Source: Scedosporium boydii
Taxonomy: Eukaryota; Ascomycota; Sordariomycetes; Microascales; Microascaceae
Assembly (NCBI GenBank): GCA_002221725.1
Contig: NJFT01000210.1
Coordinates: 1-64,000, forward strand
DNA: 64,000 bases
Direction: 5' to 3'
Part shown: positions 10,488 to 21,304 of the stretch, one piece after another
Position numbering within the stretch: the first letter of the stretch is position 1
Layout of the letters: each line of letters begins with the position of its first letter
Translations under genes and position numbers: made by a program
The notes under the pieces: model-generated
The model's input: only the letters and a program-made list of their open reading frames with translations
Database searches by the model: none
Told to the model about the DNA's origin: nothing

Positions 10488-11646
10488 CCCAAGGTGCCAT
10501 ACCCCTTTTAAGGCTCAGACCAGGCTGAGTCGATCTTGTATCGACTTCCAGACAGTGGCGGGTCCATGCAGGAAGGTGCGGGTACAGGCAAGGGGAGAGT
10601 GCGACGACATCGCCTAGAGTGGGAGGCGCCGATATGCTTCTAGTCGAAACGAGCAATCTAGCCAGTGAGCTAGCTGTCCCTGGCGGATATCACACCGAGA
10701 AGCTCCGCTTGTGCTGGAGGCAGTGAGTGCGACATGCAAGAACAGGGCATGATAACGGGTCTTGCTGGCATCTACGGTCAACCCGACGTTCATGATTGGG
10801 CAATCAACACTCTAGCAGTGAGATTCTTGCTCTGCCAGCAGAATCCGGGCCTCATCGCTGGAGGAGCGTCGAGTTTGCGGCCGCGGTAGCGCGAGTGGAA
10901 GTCGTAGCAGAAGGGTTTCTCTCCGTCTGGGAAAATCGACTATGCCAGCAGAGAAATCCCGCCTCTAACCGCCACCACTGGTCTCTCTCGCCATGTCACT
11001 GCCCCAAGCCGAGCGTGACTTGCTCGTTCCCCAGTATGATTTCTCGTTGTTTCATTCTTTTCTTGGCTCCGTATTACTCAAAGCCAAAGTAACCCTGGTT
11101 GAGCCCGATTTTTACGGCATCAATGGCGTTCCCTGGAAGGAAAGTACAAACCAATTTTTGGTCTATTCCTTTTTACCCCGGAAAGGCTCTCTTTTGCAGG
11201 AGCTTCTTATCTACGGCGACTTTGCACTGGTCTGGATTTTCCTATCGTTGCTGGGACTATCGTTGTTATTGTTGGTCGTCGCCGATGTTCAAGCCCACTC
11301 TTGAGTCTTGACAGTAATAGGGAGCAGAATTTCTGTCTCAATTTTCAAGCCCTCTGAGAGGTAGCACTGAGAGGTCGCAATGAGAATCACCACCACCAGG
11401 CTTTGCCGATAACAAGCATTTGGTTTTCACCTTCGTGAATTGCGACTTGTCGCTTGTTGAGTGGAGTCCCGTGGCGTTGGCGCCCGATAAGGGGTAACTT
11501 GAATCGATTAGGAATGGCTTGGAGGGAGGCAAGTTTCGTAATCATCCGATTAATATTAAGAGCTCCAATTGTCTTGTTTGTCCGCTCACAGAGCAAAAAA
11601 AAGAAAAAAATCGAAGTAAACTACGTTGTTTTATCCCTCACCAAAA
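10488..11646. other. Intergenic spacer upstream of the purine-cytosine permease gene
   Basis: No gene is supported. Short frames at 10.8-11.3 kb lack motifs. The spacer carries GATA-type elements listed separately. Confidence 0.6.
11407..11490 (+). promoter_or_regulatory. Two HGATAR elements upstream of the NCS1 permease
   Basis: CGATAA occurs at 11407-11412 and 11485-11490, 240 and 160 bases before the start codon. AreA/NIT2 GATA factors bind HGATAR pairs and switch on purine and nitrogen-source permeases in ascomycetes. The sites are seen; their use is inferred from the downstream gene. Confidence 0.4.
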
Positions 11647-13400
11647 ATGTCTTCCAAGACGCCTGCCGAATACCTGGTCGGGAGCGATGACGCCCAATAC
11701 CAAAGCACCGTTGAGGAGACTAAAGGCTCATACAACAAGAAGTTCACCGCAGTCTGGAGACGCTTGGTACTCTTGCTTGGAGTTGAGCTGCAAGGGAGTG
11801 AACCAGTGTCTGAAGAACAACAAACTGAACGCCGATACTTCAGTCTATCAACATTGTGGTTTTCCATGAACTTCAACTTGATTGCGTAAGTACCACACAA
11901 TTACAGGCGAATCTCTTCTTCGCCAACAGTATAAACAATTGGTGATGCACAGCCCCCTGAGCAGAGGAACGAAACCTCTAAATCGCGATTGCTGACAGGC
12001 TTATTGTTGCTTAGTCTTTCAACCGGGATGTCTGGTCCTCTGGGATTCGGTCTGGGGCTCAGAGACTGCTCTCTTGTGATCCTCTTCTTTGGCCTGTTGA
12101 CCTCCATACCCGTCCCCTTTATGTCCATTCTAGGTGCCAAGTCCGGGCTACGTCAGATGCTTCATGGACGATATGTTTTCGGGTAAGTGGTCTACCTCCA
12201 CTCTGTCATGACTCATGAGCTTAATTTATTTTAACCATCTATGCACAGGTTCTACGGGATTATTGCGCCTCTACTGCTCAACATGGCGACGCTCGCAGGC
12301 TACGCTATTCTTGGGTCTATCCTGGGCGGGCAGACCTTGTCAGCCATCAATCCCAACCATGTCTCGGTTAACGTTGGCATTGTCGTCATTGCAATTATTA
12401 ACCTACTCATTATTTTCCTTGGAATCAAGGTCGTACATCAGTTCAATGTGTATGCTTGGTTTCCCACACTCGTTGCCATCCTCGTCGCTGTTGGGTGTGG
12501 TGGTCGCCATCTCCACAAGCAGGTTGAGGCGCCGCCCGCAACAGCAAGTGGCGTTCTGTCATTCGCAGCCCTTATTGCCGGGTTCTTTCTTCCCTGGGCA
12601 GCAATTGCTAGCGATTTCACCGTCTATTATGACCGCCGATCAAAGAAGTTAGCATTATTCCCTCCTAGAAAGGAATCCAACTAATCGCATGCCCTATTAG
12701 ATCGTCGCTGTTCATTCCATCTTATGTTGGGCTTACGACAGGAGGCATCCCTATGATGATCCTAGGTGTTGCAATCGGTGGTGCGGTCCCCAACGTTCCC
12801 TCTTGGGAGGAGGGGTACCACAGCAACAGTGTTGGTGGTGTGCTGGGAGCCATGCTAAAGCCTGTTGGTGGCTTTGGAAAGTTCATCCTGGTTCTTCTCG
12901 CCGTCAGCGTCCTGGCAAACGTTGCTGGGACAGTCTATGCCCTCACCCTCAACTTTCAGGCCCTCTTCTACATCGTGCGCATTCGCATTCCGCGTCTTGT
13001 CTACACGGTTGTGGTCACCGCGATCATCATCCCCGTCGCGATCAAAGTTGCTGAAAGCTTTTTGGACTCCCTGAGCAATTTCCTCGGCGTTATTGGATAC
13101 TGGCCTGCCTGCTTCGTGGCGGTTGTCCTTCTCGAACACCACGTCATAAGAAAGGGGAAGCTCGAAAACTACAACTTGGAAGCCTGGGAAAATGCAAAAG
13201 CTTTGCCATCGGGGCTTGCAGCGCTGGGTGCTTCAGTCTGCAGTTTTGGCCTCGTGATTCCCAGCATGTCACAGATCTGGTACACTGGGCCCATTGCGGA
13301 GCGAACAGGCGATATTGGATTTGAATTAGCATTTGCAGCGACTGCTCTACTGTATCTTCCGTTTCGGAAACTCGAGATTAAACTGCGTGGTTCAATTTAG
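11647..13400 (+). CDS. NCS1 family purine-cytosine permease (Fcy type)
   Basis: Four exons, 11647-11885, 12015-12182, 12249-12647 and 12701-13400, give 501 aa. Intron 1 must use the acceptor TTGCTTAG at 12014, because the CTGACAG site 16 bases earlier would bring an in-frame stop. The third intron has a weak GTTAGC donor but a clear CTAAT branch and TTAG acceptor. The product has about 12 hydrophobic helices with NCS1 landmarks: STGMSGPLGFGLGLRD in helix 1, GLRQM and RYVFGFYG in the next loop, GGQTLSAI, and SDFTVYYD in the middle. These match the fungal Fcy2/FcyB group, plasma-membrane proton symporters for cytosine, adenine, guanine and hypoxanthine. Its 3' end faces the ferric reductase, 123 bases away. 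Confidence 0.9.
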
Positions 13401-13523
13401 TCGGTAGCTAGGACACTAATATTACGTTTCAGCTCAGGGGCTCACGGGCAGATGTCACAGAAGGGGATGTCAAGAGAACATAGAGGGTATATTGAGCTAC
13501 GCATCATTGGATATTGATCACTT

Positions 13524-15777
13524 TTACCAGTCAAAACTCTCCTCCACCAACCGAACCGCAACTCCACTATGCCGACCCAACGCAGCCACAGTACATCTCA
13601 CCTCATCAGCCATAGCAGCAGGACCACACACCACGACCGTCGTGCCACCAACTTTCCTCTCATTAATCTCCGCCTCGAGGATGGAGCGCACATCGATCCT
13701 CTCTCCGATGCTAAGCTGTACATCCGCAACGCCCCAGCGAATGGCCCCATCAGGTCCAACAGAGCGAGAAGTGATGGAGGAAGAGACGGCGTCGACGAGG
13801 GCTTGGCTTCTGGAGCCCCAGTACAACTTGACATCACCGATGGGCTTGCCGAGGGATTGGGCGTCCTCGAGGACGGGCAGGACGGCCGTGACCCCGACGC
13901 CACCGGCGATGCATACGACGCGCGGGTAGGATGCGTCGGCGTGGACCTGGTTTTGTGGGAAGAGATTTCGTGACTCGACGCCGTAGGAACCTTCGACCAG
14001 GACGGAAATGGGACCCTTCCCTGCGCGGGTTGCGAGGGATGCCGTGGCGCCATCTTGGATGCGCATGTACAGCGTGATTCCCGGCCGGGATTGACTCGCG
14101 GGGGCGATGGATGAAGAGGATGGGACCTTTGAGGCGGTCGTGTCCTTCTCGACATCACTTCCGCTGGTGGGCAGGCCTTTCTCCTTGGAGTCGGATGATG
14201 ATTCATCGCCATCCAAGGAGTGGCTCATGGCACCTGCTACGGAGAAGGGATGATTCTCCCAGACGCGCCATGTTAGGGTGGGGAAGTACATGTAGATGTG
14301 GCCGCGGCTGTCGACATCAGGGATATCGATGCGGTAGTACTCGGAATCGATGGCGGTGATGTAGGCTTTCTTGACGCCGTATCGAAGCACGCGGAGGATC
14401 CTGGAAACGTAGTCGAAGGACATAATAGCTATGGCCATATAGATCCATGTCTCGTAGCCCCACTGGTGTCCGTATCGGTAGATGATGTGGTACCAGCATC
14501 CGATAATGCTTATGGCGGAGAGGAGGACGTGACTCGATAGGAAGAGCTCGTAGAACTTGCGGCGGACGGGAAGAATCGACAGAGGAATAATAATGCTGAG
14601 GGCAAGCGTAGCGACAATACCGGTATACCAGTACGGAAGCTTACTTTCCTCCGCGTGGGTGCCTTCCTCCAGGAACTCTTGCAAGTAGATGGCTGAGTGA
14701 AGTACAGCCTGCAACATACACAAGAATCCGATCCAACGATGAACAAGGAGGAAAGTCGTGTGCGACCAGTTGGTCAACCTAAGCAGGACATTGTTGCGGC
14801 TACCGTAGAGAATAGCGAGGGCTAGGTTCGCGAAGCTGAGAACACCCACGCGGTTGGAGACGTATGCTCGTATCTGCGCCCGGGAGCTGGCAAACCAGGT
14901 GTTGTCTCCGTTTGCGCGGTAGCCGACGGCCGAGAAGATGACGTTCACGGCGACGATGTAGAAGATGAAGAGGGCTTGGCCGCGAGTGGGGACGATGGCG
15001 AGCCCGAAGGCGGGGACGGCGTGGCGGGTTCCAAAGGCTGGGGGATCGATAACATAGGCGTAGAAGGTGCTGATCCAGGTTTTGGGGAAGGGGAAGAAAC
15101 GGAAGAAGGAGAAGCCGATGGGGATTACGACACAAGTGATGAAGATGACAAGGCTGGGTTGAGGTTTCAGTTAGTTCGTAGATTCCATCTTAGTAGCTAA
15201 GATCTGACGAGCCCGTTACTTACCCGAATCGCGAGTGTCCCTTCTCGATGTCTTCAAACACGGTCAAAGTGTGATACTGACTCCAGTAAGCATCATCCTC
15301 AACAGCCGTCGTGGTATTTAGCAGCACGTCAGACGCCACGACCTCAGTCGGCGGCTGCTTGACCTCTGCCAGAGCCTCTTGGTAAGACAGTCTAGGAAGC
15401 GGTTGCACCCTCCCCCGACCGGGAAGATCGAGCTCCCAATAATTTTCAAGGTCGGATGCCAGAACGCCCTCACAACGTTGGTGCATGCAGTATGCCATGG
15501 AATGAAGGAAGTGTTCGTTCGTGGCATAGCACTCAGCCGAAGGGCCCATGGACATGTGCGAGGATTCGGCGTCGCCTGTGTGCGAGGCGTGGTCCATGGG
15601 ACACTCGAGGGGATTGGAGATGCAGGCGCGACAGGCATGTGCGCAAGTTGGATCGTACATGGAGATTCCGTAGCCGATGAAGCCGTAGCCATAGCGGCCG
15701 TCAACCGTGTGGCTTGTAGCTGGAACGGTTAGAACAGCCAAGAGGCCGAGGACGACCGCTGGAAGTCGGGGCAGCAT
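13524..15777 (-). CDS. Ferric/cupric reductase transmembrane component (FRE family)
   Basis: Two exons, 15224-15777 and 13524-15153, give 727 aa. The ATG at 15777 starts a signal peptide (MLPRLPAVVLGLLAVLTVPA), followed by an extracellular Cys-rich stretch (CAHACRACISNPLEC) typical of fungal metalloreductases. The membrane core has two H-x13-H haem pairs, at about residues 323/337 and 393/407. The cytosolic half has the FAD-binding HPFSVAG motif, the NADPH loop GGVGVTAVLPVLEDA and VVVCGPAAMADEVR near the end, and it closes with EESFDW. It passes electrons from NADPH through FAD and two haems to extracellular Fe(III) or Cu(II), supplying Fe(II) for uptake. No ferroxidase or iron permease lies nearby, so it is not a full reductive uptake cluster. 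Confidence 0.93.
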
Positions 15778-15867
15778 GGTCACGGCCGCCGATGGATGGA
15801 AGAGACGACAGTAGTTTGGCTTTCTCAATAATAGAACTGGATGCCAAAGGATGGGTTGAGGTAGGGG

Positions 15868-15874
15868 TATATAT
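15868..15874 (-). promoter_or_regulatory. TATA-like element of the ferric reductase gene
   Basis: TATATAT lies about 91 bases upstream of the ferric reductase ATG on the minus strand, a normal position for a fungal TATA box. Confidence 0.4.
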
Positions 15875-18382
15875 GAGACTAGCTTTCACGATCTGCGAAA
15901 GAAGCTTATATTAAGCCAAGAAACGGTGATGATCACCAATGCAGAACACTTTCACTTATCCACATCAAGCAATGACCCATCGCGACCTACAATGCAAGCC
16001 AGTGGGCCAATCCGGCACTTAATATATAAAATCAAGAGTTCCCATATCTCATCAGTTAATCAATCGCGACCAGGATTGGGCACGGGTCGAAGTGAGGCAG
16101 TTTTGAGTGCATTATTCCCTTGTCCGGCACGCACATTTGAGCAAGTTTTTTTTGGGCGGTATTACTCCCCTGATGGCTCCTCCCACATCTTGGCACTATA
16201 TTTGCCATGGGACGCATGCGAGAACCCACCAACCAAGATCGGCAGAGATGATGACGACTTGGGAAGCATGTCCCGGGACTAAAGCTCTCTCATATCGCGC
16301 GACGAATGGGAAACATCCGATTTGAAGAGTTTGAAGGGACGAGGCAAGTGACCCCCGCTGGCGGATGGAGTCGAGATGGCTCCGTTCGCATGGGGGTTTT
16401 TTCCAGGTCGTTGGGTCGTTAGGTCGCAGGGTATGTGGGGATGGCGCAGGAGGGAAAAAGCTTGGTTGTAGCCAATTTTTTTTTATTGGGGGGAAACTTG
16501 CTCATTCCGGGATGCTTTGGGCGCATCGCGACTGAAAACGGAGTTAGACCGGGTGTAACAACGTGATGAAAATGGGGCAGGCGTTGGAATTAGGTAACGA
16601 GATTAGATGGTTTCGAACCAGATATCAATCTTAGACCGGGAGTCGAGGTGGAATTTTGCGCTAAATACAGCCCTAGAGAGATCGAGACTCTTCGGAGCGC
16701 ATAAGTGGTGATGATGTGCGCATCTGAGGCGAGGTCCGCCTCGGAAGAGCGGCAGGCAGAGGGAATCACGCAGCGGGCAGATTCCGCCTGTCGCTCGAGA
16801 TGAGCAAGTTTTGTGATGAATCGGGGTTAGCAAAACCTTCTGGTTTCCAAGAGACGTGGAATCTTGCATTCGATGAGTTACGAAATAGGATTCTCGAAAC
16901 TGGGTGCATATTCGGGATGGTCCATCTCCCGGAGCCACCATTGTCGGACCGGGGCTGACGAGAGCCTCAGTCTCCGGAGCTCTCCGGGGTGAAGCGTCGG
17001 ACCATCTCCGGATCCCCTCGAGATATGCGGTATTGGGTCGGAGTAGTCAGGTAATTTTGCCAGAACGCAACTTGAATTGTTTTTCATTTCTTTCCCCAGT
17101 TTTTTTGGGTCTTTTAATTTCCTCTTGTTTTATCCGCATCCTCGTCGTCAAACGTATTGCACCGCTCCCCAAAAGTTCGACTCCGGCTCAGCCCGACCAT
17201 TCCTCGTTCAACCGACACGGGCAGGACATACGGCGCATTTGACACAAGGCACAGCAGTCAATAGCCGCAATATTTCAGTTCACGCAAAATTTATTTGAGA
17301 AATAGGCGACTTGCAGCAGCTATTTATTATACACTGGCACTCTCGTTCACCATCGGAATCAGCGCGGCGTTCCCCATTTTCTCACTACCCCACTCTGACG
17401 AGGTTGTATCATTCATTTTTTATGCATCCTCTCTTTTGCTTTCTCAAGGATCGACTTGTTTTTCTGTTCAGGGCTGGAGCCTAGACTGGACGGCTTACCC
17501 TGTTCCGCCTATATACGTCTTGTGTCAGCCAAAAGTTCCCCTTGGGCGCCCTCCCCACCTCCGCTCGCAGCAGGGGAGGGAGCAATATTAACCAGTAATG
17601 TCCAAAAGCTTGGAAATCAACTTACCAGTTCCCTGTCATGTTCGGCATGCTCCATAAAGTCATGTGCAGCCAGGACAGACTTATCAGGGAGGCCGTGGCC
17701 TTGTTCTTTTTCGATATGTGAGCTGTGTTCCATGTTGGACTGGTTCTGTTTTTACTTCTATTTGGTGTCGATAGTGAGATCTAAAAGAGTGAAGGTAGTA
17801 TTTAGATTTCGGACCTGAAGATCGAACATGGCATCTTTATATGTCGAGGTTTCAGGATTCTTGACGTCAATATCATGATACTCGAACGAGGGGATATGAC
17901 ATCGTGTGGCGTAGCTCGTGTGGCCAACCTGCTAGCACTTACGTCAATGATCTACAGTATTTATTCGGGACATAAGCTTATACTGGAGACTGAGGGGTTG
18001 GATCTGGGAAATGGCGTCGACACGGCGTAGATGGTGGGCCAAACCATGCGGCGTCTGGGAATGCTCTATTGGGCAGATTGGCCTCCTCATTCGGGGCAAA
18101 GACAGGTTTAAAACTCTATTCCAAGGTCGTCACGAGGAACGTTGCTTGTCTTGTAGCCCTGCTGAAGATGGCTGCCCAAAGGTCGTAGATAGGTCGGACG
18201 GATAGCCATAGAACAGCTGGTCCTTCCGAATTCCTAAATAGCATGCTTCCAATCTTGAATTTTAACATAAGCTTAGCATCTCGCACGTCTCTCGTAGTTC
18301 TTTGTGTCTCAGTGTAAACTGTGGGGGGAAAATTAAACCTCTCAGCGACCAAGGGTTGATCCAGACGATTCAACATTCAACT
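15875..18382. other. Long intergenic spacer, ferric reductase to HET gene
   Basis: About 2.5 kb with no gene I can support. A hydrophobic frame at 17295-17591 has no conserved motif, lacks an ATG start and overlaps simple T-rich sequence. A T run with a flanking G run is at about 16480-16495. Confidence 0.6.
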
Positions 18383-20607
18383 TCATACTAATAATAGCTC
18401 TCGTACATTATTGTTCGAAAGAACCACTTGATCCAGGATCTGGTCATCAGGGCCTCCGCGTAAATCATGGCGAAATAACCCAATCCGGCGGAATGCCGCC
18501 TGACTCGGTTCAGGAGCCACTAGCAACCCTGAAGAAAGAGGCCCCTCGACGTTGAGATGTGTCTCGAGCAGGAAAACCTCACCTGCATTGCGTTGTGCAT
18601 TTTCAATCAAGATTGCATCTTCTTTCGTATCCGGATACAAGGTCACACGCCATTCCCCGGCAGGCACAGGAGCCCGACCCGAATCCCACGGCGATTCCTC
18701 TATGTCAACGAGAACACCTTCAAAGTCATGCAACTCCCAGATCAAGCCTTTGATCTTAAGATACCCCCCTGTAACTGCCCCATAGGGGGCTGCGGGGATA
18801 GTAAGATCCACGCCGTAATCTAAAACTTGGAATCGGTGCTTAACTTCTCTGTTTGAACGGGATCTAGTCCGTGTCATGAGCGCTGCGTTGGGCTCAATCA
18901 CCCCATCAATGCATGCCCATGACCAGGATGGAGCACAGAAAGATCTAGCGCGCATAGCCGTGGGTTGCACTGCCATCCAACTTAGGACGCCGCTAAAACT
19001 GTCACTCGCGACTCGGCCGTTCTTAAGCTCGGCCAATAGTCCGGCGAGATAGACGCTGGTCCGCCGGTCACGATTAAGGTCCATTGAGTGAATGACTGAG
19101 GCAATAGCAGCCACAGCCAGGAGTTTATCGCCTTGGTTGGTGAGACCCCTTCTTGTATAGTTTTCGACGATTTTGTTCCATTGCACACGAGCCGGCATAT
19201 CTTCCAGGACCTCCAATGGATAGATATCTTCGGATAATGACGGGGGATGGCCCAGATTTCTCCGGGTCAGTGTTCCAAGCGAACCACCGCAGCCTGCGTT
19301 ACCGCTAAGGCAGCACCATACCAGACGGCCGGGACTACATATCAGGAGGCGACGTGACAGGAGGGATTCTTGGAGAGTCCAAGCACGGAACGTGGTCGGC
19401 GTCAAGATATCAAGAGTGTCGTATAATAGGATAGCGCCAATCCCATCCGGCGTCTTTATTGAAATTTCAAACGGACCAACACCAAATGGGACATCATGTT
19501 CTCTCCCCAGAAACCCGACATCACAGGCCTCGGCGGACGCGGCGCACAGGGTGGCTGTGTTCTTGCGGTAGTAGAGAGGCATCCGCGAGATTTCGAGCTC
19601 CTTTTCGTAGCCATCATCCTGAGGGATACAAAGAGCGTCTATCCAAATATACTTCATATCGAGAATGGAAGTATATTTGATAGCGTCACGGAGGGTTTTA
19701 GGCAGATTTTCAACGAAAAATCCCTCTTCAAGCATCTGGGCAGTTTCTTTGGTCAGCTTTACCGGCTGGTCCCCTCCCCAGCAATACGACAGGGCCAGGA
19801 ACCCGCTTTTAGAGATATTATCCTTCTCATGGCTTTCAAGAGCTGCCAGCTCAACGACGCGAGCGCGACTTGCGTTTGAGCCCGATATCTCGACTAATCG
19901 CGTGGGGAGATCAGCCACGGAAAGAACCTCCTCTTCTCCGGAACAAAATTGACTTGGGTCAAGGCGACACTCCGCATGAGTTGTCAAACACTCTTTTAGT
20001 TGATCGCGTGCGAATTTTACAGATAATGGCGACTCGAAATTTCTTTCATGCGGCCGATACGGTACTATCGAAGCAGCCGAATTCTCTACGATACGTTAGA
20101 TTTTGCTAATTGTGTGCGACGTCGACGAGTCTGGGGCTCCATACCATGCCTCGAGCAGACAAAGATAGATGCCCCATTAAAACGCTGGCAGGGGATAAGG
20201 GCTGTCCCTCCAGGCGGTGACCCCATGGCGAAGTCGGCATAACCTACCGCAGCCCAGGGCGACTCGGGGTCTCTGTTGGGAAGCCGAATCCATAAAGGCT
20301 CCTCCAGGTACTCCAAGGTCCCATTCTCCTTAAAGTCACCTAGACGGTGATCCACAATCCACTGGTGGAAATCACAGCCGTCGAGTGCTGCAGTTATGGC
20401 ATCTGAGGTAGAGCATCCCAAGGGTATGCACTCTCTCTCGTCTATGCATATCGGCTCGCCCAGAATAATTTTGTTGCAGTGAAAACAAATATGTGGATTT
20501 TCGAACGTGAATCGTCTTCTAGGAAGTCCGTCGGGAGACGACTTGATTGCCTGACGGCGTTCTCTGAGGAACTCGGCGTGTGCCTCTCGCATCCGAGAAG
20601 AGTCCAT
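18383..20607 (-). CDS. HET-domain (heterokaryon incompatibility) protein
   Basis: Two exons, 20145-20607 and 18383-20085, give 721 aa. The 59-base intron has a GTATGG donor, a TCTAAC branch and a CGTAG acceptor, and it rescues what would otherwise be two frames. The N-terminal 190 residues include a CFHC pair and the usual linker ending LKECLTTHAEC. The HET domain begins near residue 250 with FLALSYCWGG. It continues with LPKTLRDAI and the block IWIDALCIPQDD near residue 300, and then MPLYYRKNTATLCAASA. In the C-terminal part, FRAWTLQESLLSRR and WMAVQPT...SWSWACIDG follow the standard order of full-length fungal HET proteins. Such proteins trigger cell death when unlike mycelia fuse, or act as NLR-like immune effectors. 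No NACHT or repeat domain is present, and no partner gene adjoins. Confidence 0.93.
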
Positions 20608-21304
20608 CGCGTGCTAAAATTTCGACCATGGTTCGTGGCCACTTAAAATCCTAGGAGGAACACCAAGGCGAGGGTTAAATTCAAGGCGGTCCTAGGAAGA
20701 AGTGGGGTAGAATTGGGCTGGAAGAATGCGAGTTTTTCTCTGCAAGCCCATCGAGCCTGAAGCTGCACTGTTCAGAATCCGTTGGACTCGAAGACGAGCC
20801 AATGATACCGCACGGTTCCCATTTTGTTTCCAGACAAGGCCGCGGCCGCGGGGGGGCTGTGCATGGAGAGCAAAAGAACCGAATCGCCGTTTCTTGCCTA
20901 AGAGGTGGCGTCTAGTATCCAGAGCATCCTGGGTCTGGCGAAGCTTTCGATAGCTCGTTGAGGGCCTCATTAATACTTTCCTCTGTTGATAATACTCCCT
21001 AATGTCTTCTGGATTGCAACCCGGCGTTTCGTATTAGCAGGTTTACAACAAATACGATAAAGACGGAGTGACTTTCTTGTCCGAGGGGGATACAGGAGCT
21101 CCTTGGGATGGCCCGGTGTTGTGCTCGCCGCTGAGTACTAGCTTTTGCATCTGGCAGGCTACAGGAAAGAGCAACATGAATCCTAGGTGAACTAGATAAA
21201 ATCCATTTATTTCCCAGGGGGGGTTATAAGCATTTGGAGGAATCGCTATGCCCTCGCATTCTATGGACTATTAAAACTCGAAATATACCTGGTAACGAAC
21301 TCCC
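20608..21304. other. Spacer between the HET gene and the large acidic gene
   Basis: Upstream region of the HET gene on the minus strand and downstream region of the large acidic gene. Nothing further was recognised. Confidence 0.55.

Noticed and set aside
11991..11999. CTGACAG as acceptor of the first permease intron
   Set aside because: Using it brings an in-frame TAG five codons later. The next acceptor, TTGCTTAG, restores the conserved NCS1 sequence, and CTGAC serves as its branch point.
13598..14212. 204-residue Ser/Pro/Arg-rich frame
   Set aside because: It is a shadow frame inside the ferric reductase FAD/NADPH region.
17295..17591. Hydrophobic 98-residue frame that could be read as a small secreted protein
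   Set aside because: It has no ATG start, no motif and no splice support, and it lies in a T-rich non-coding region.
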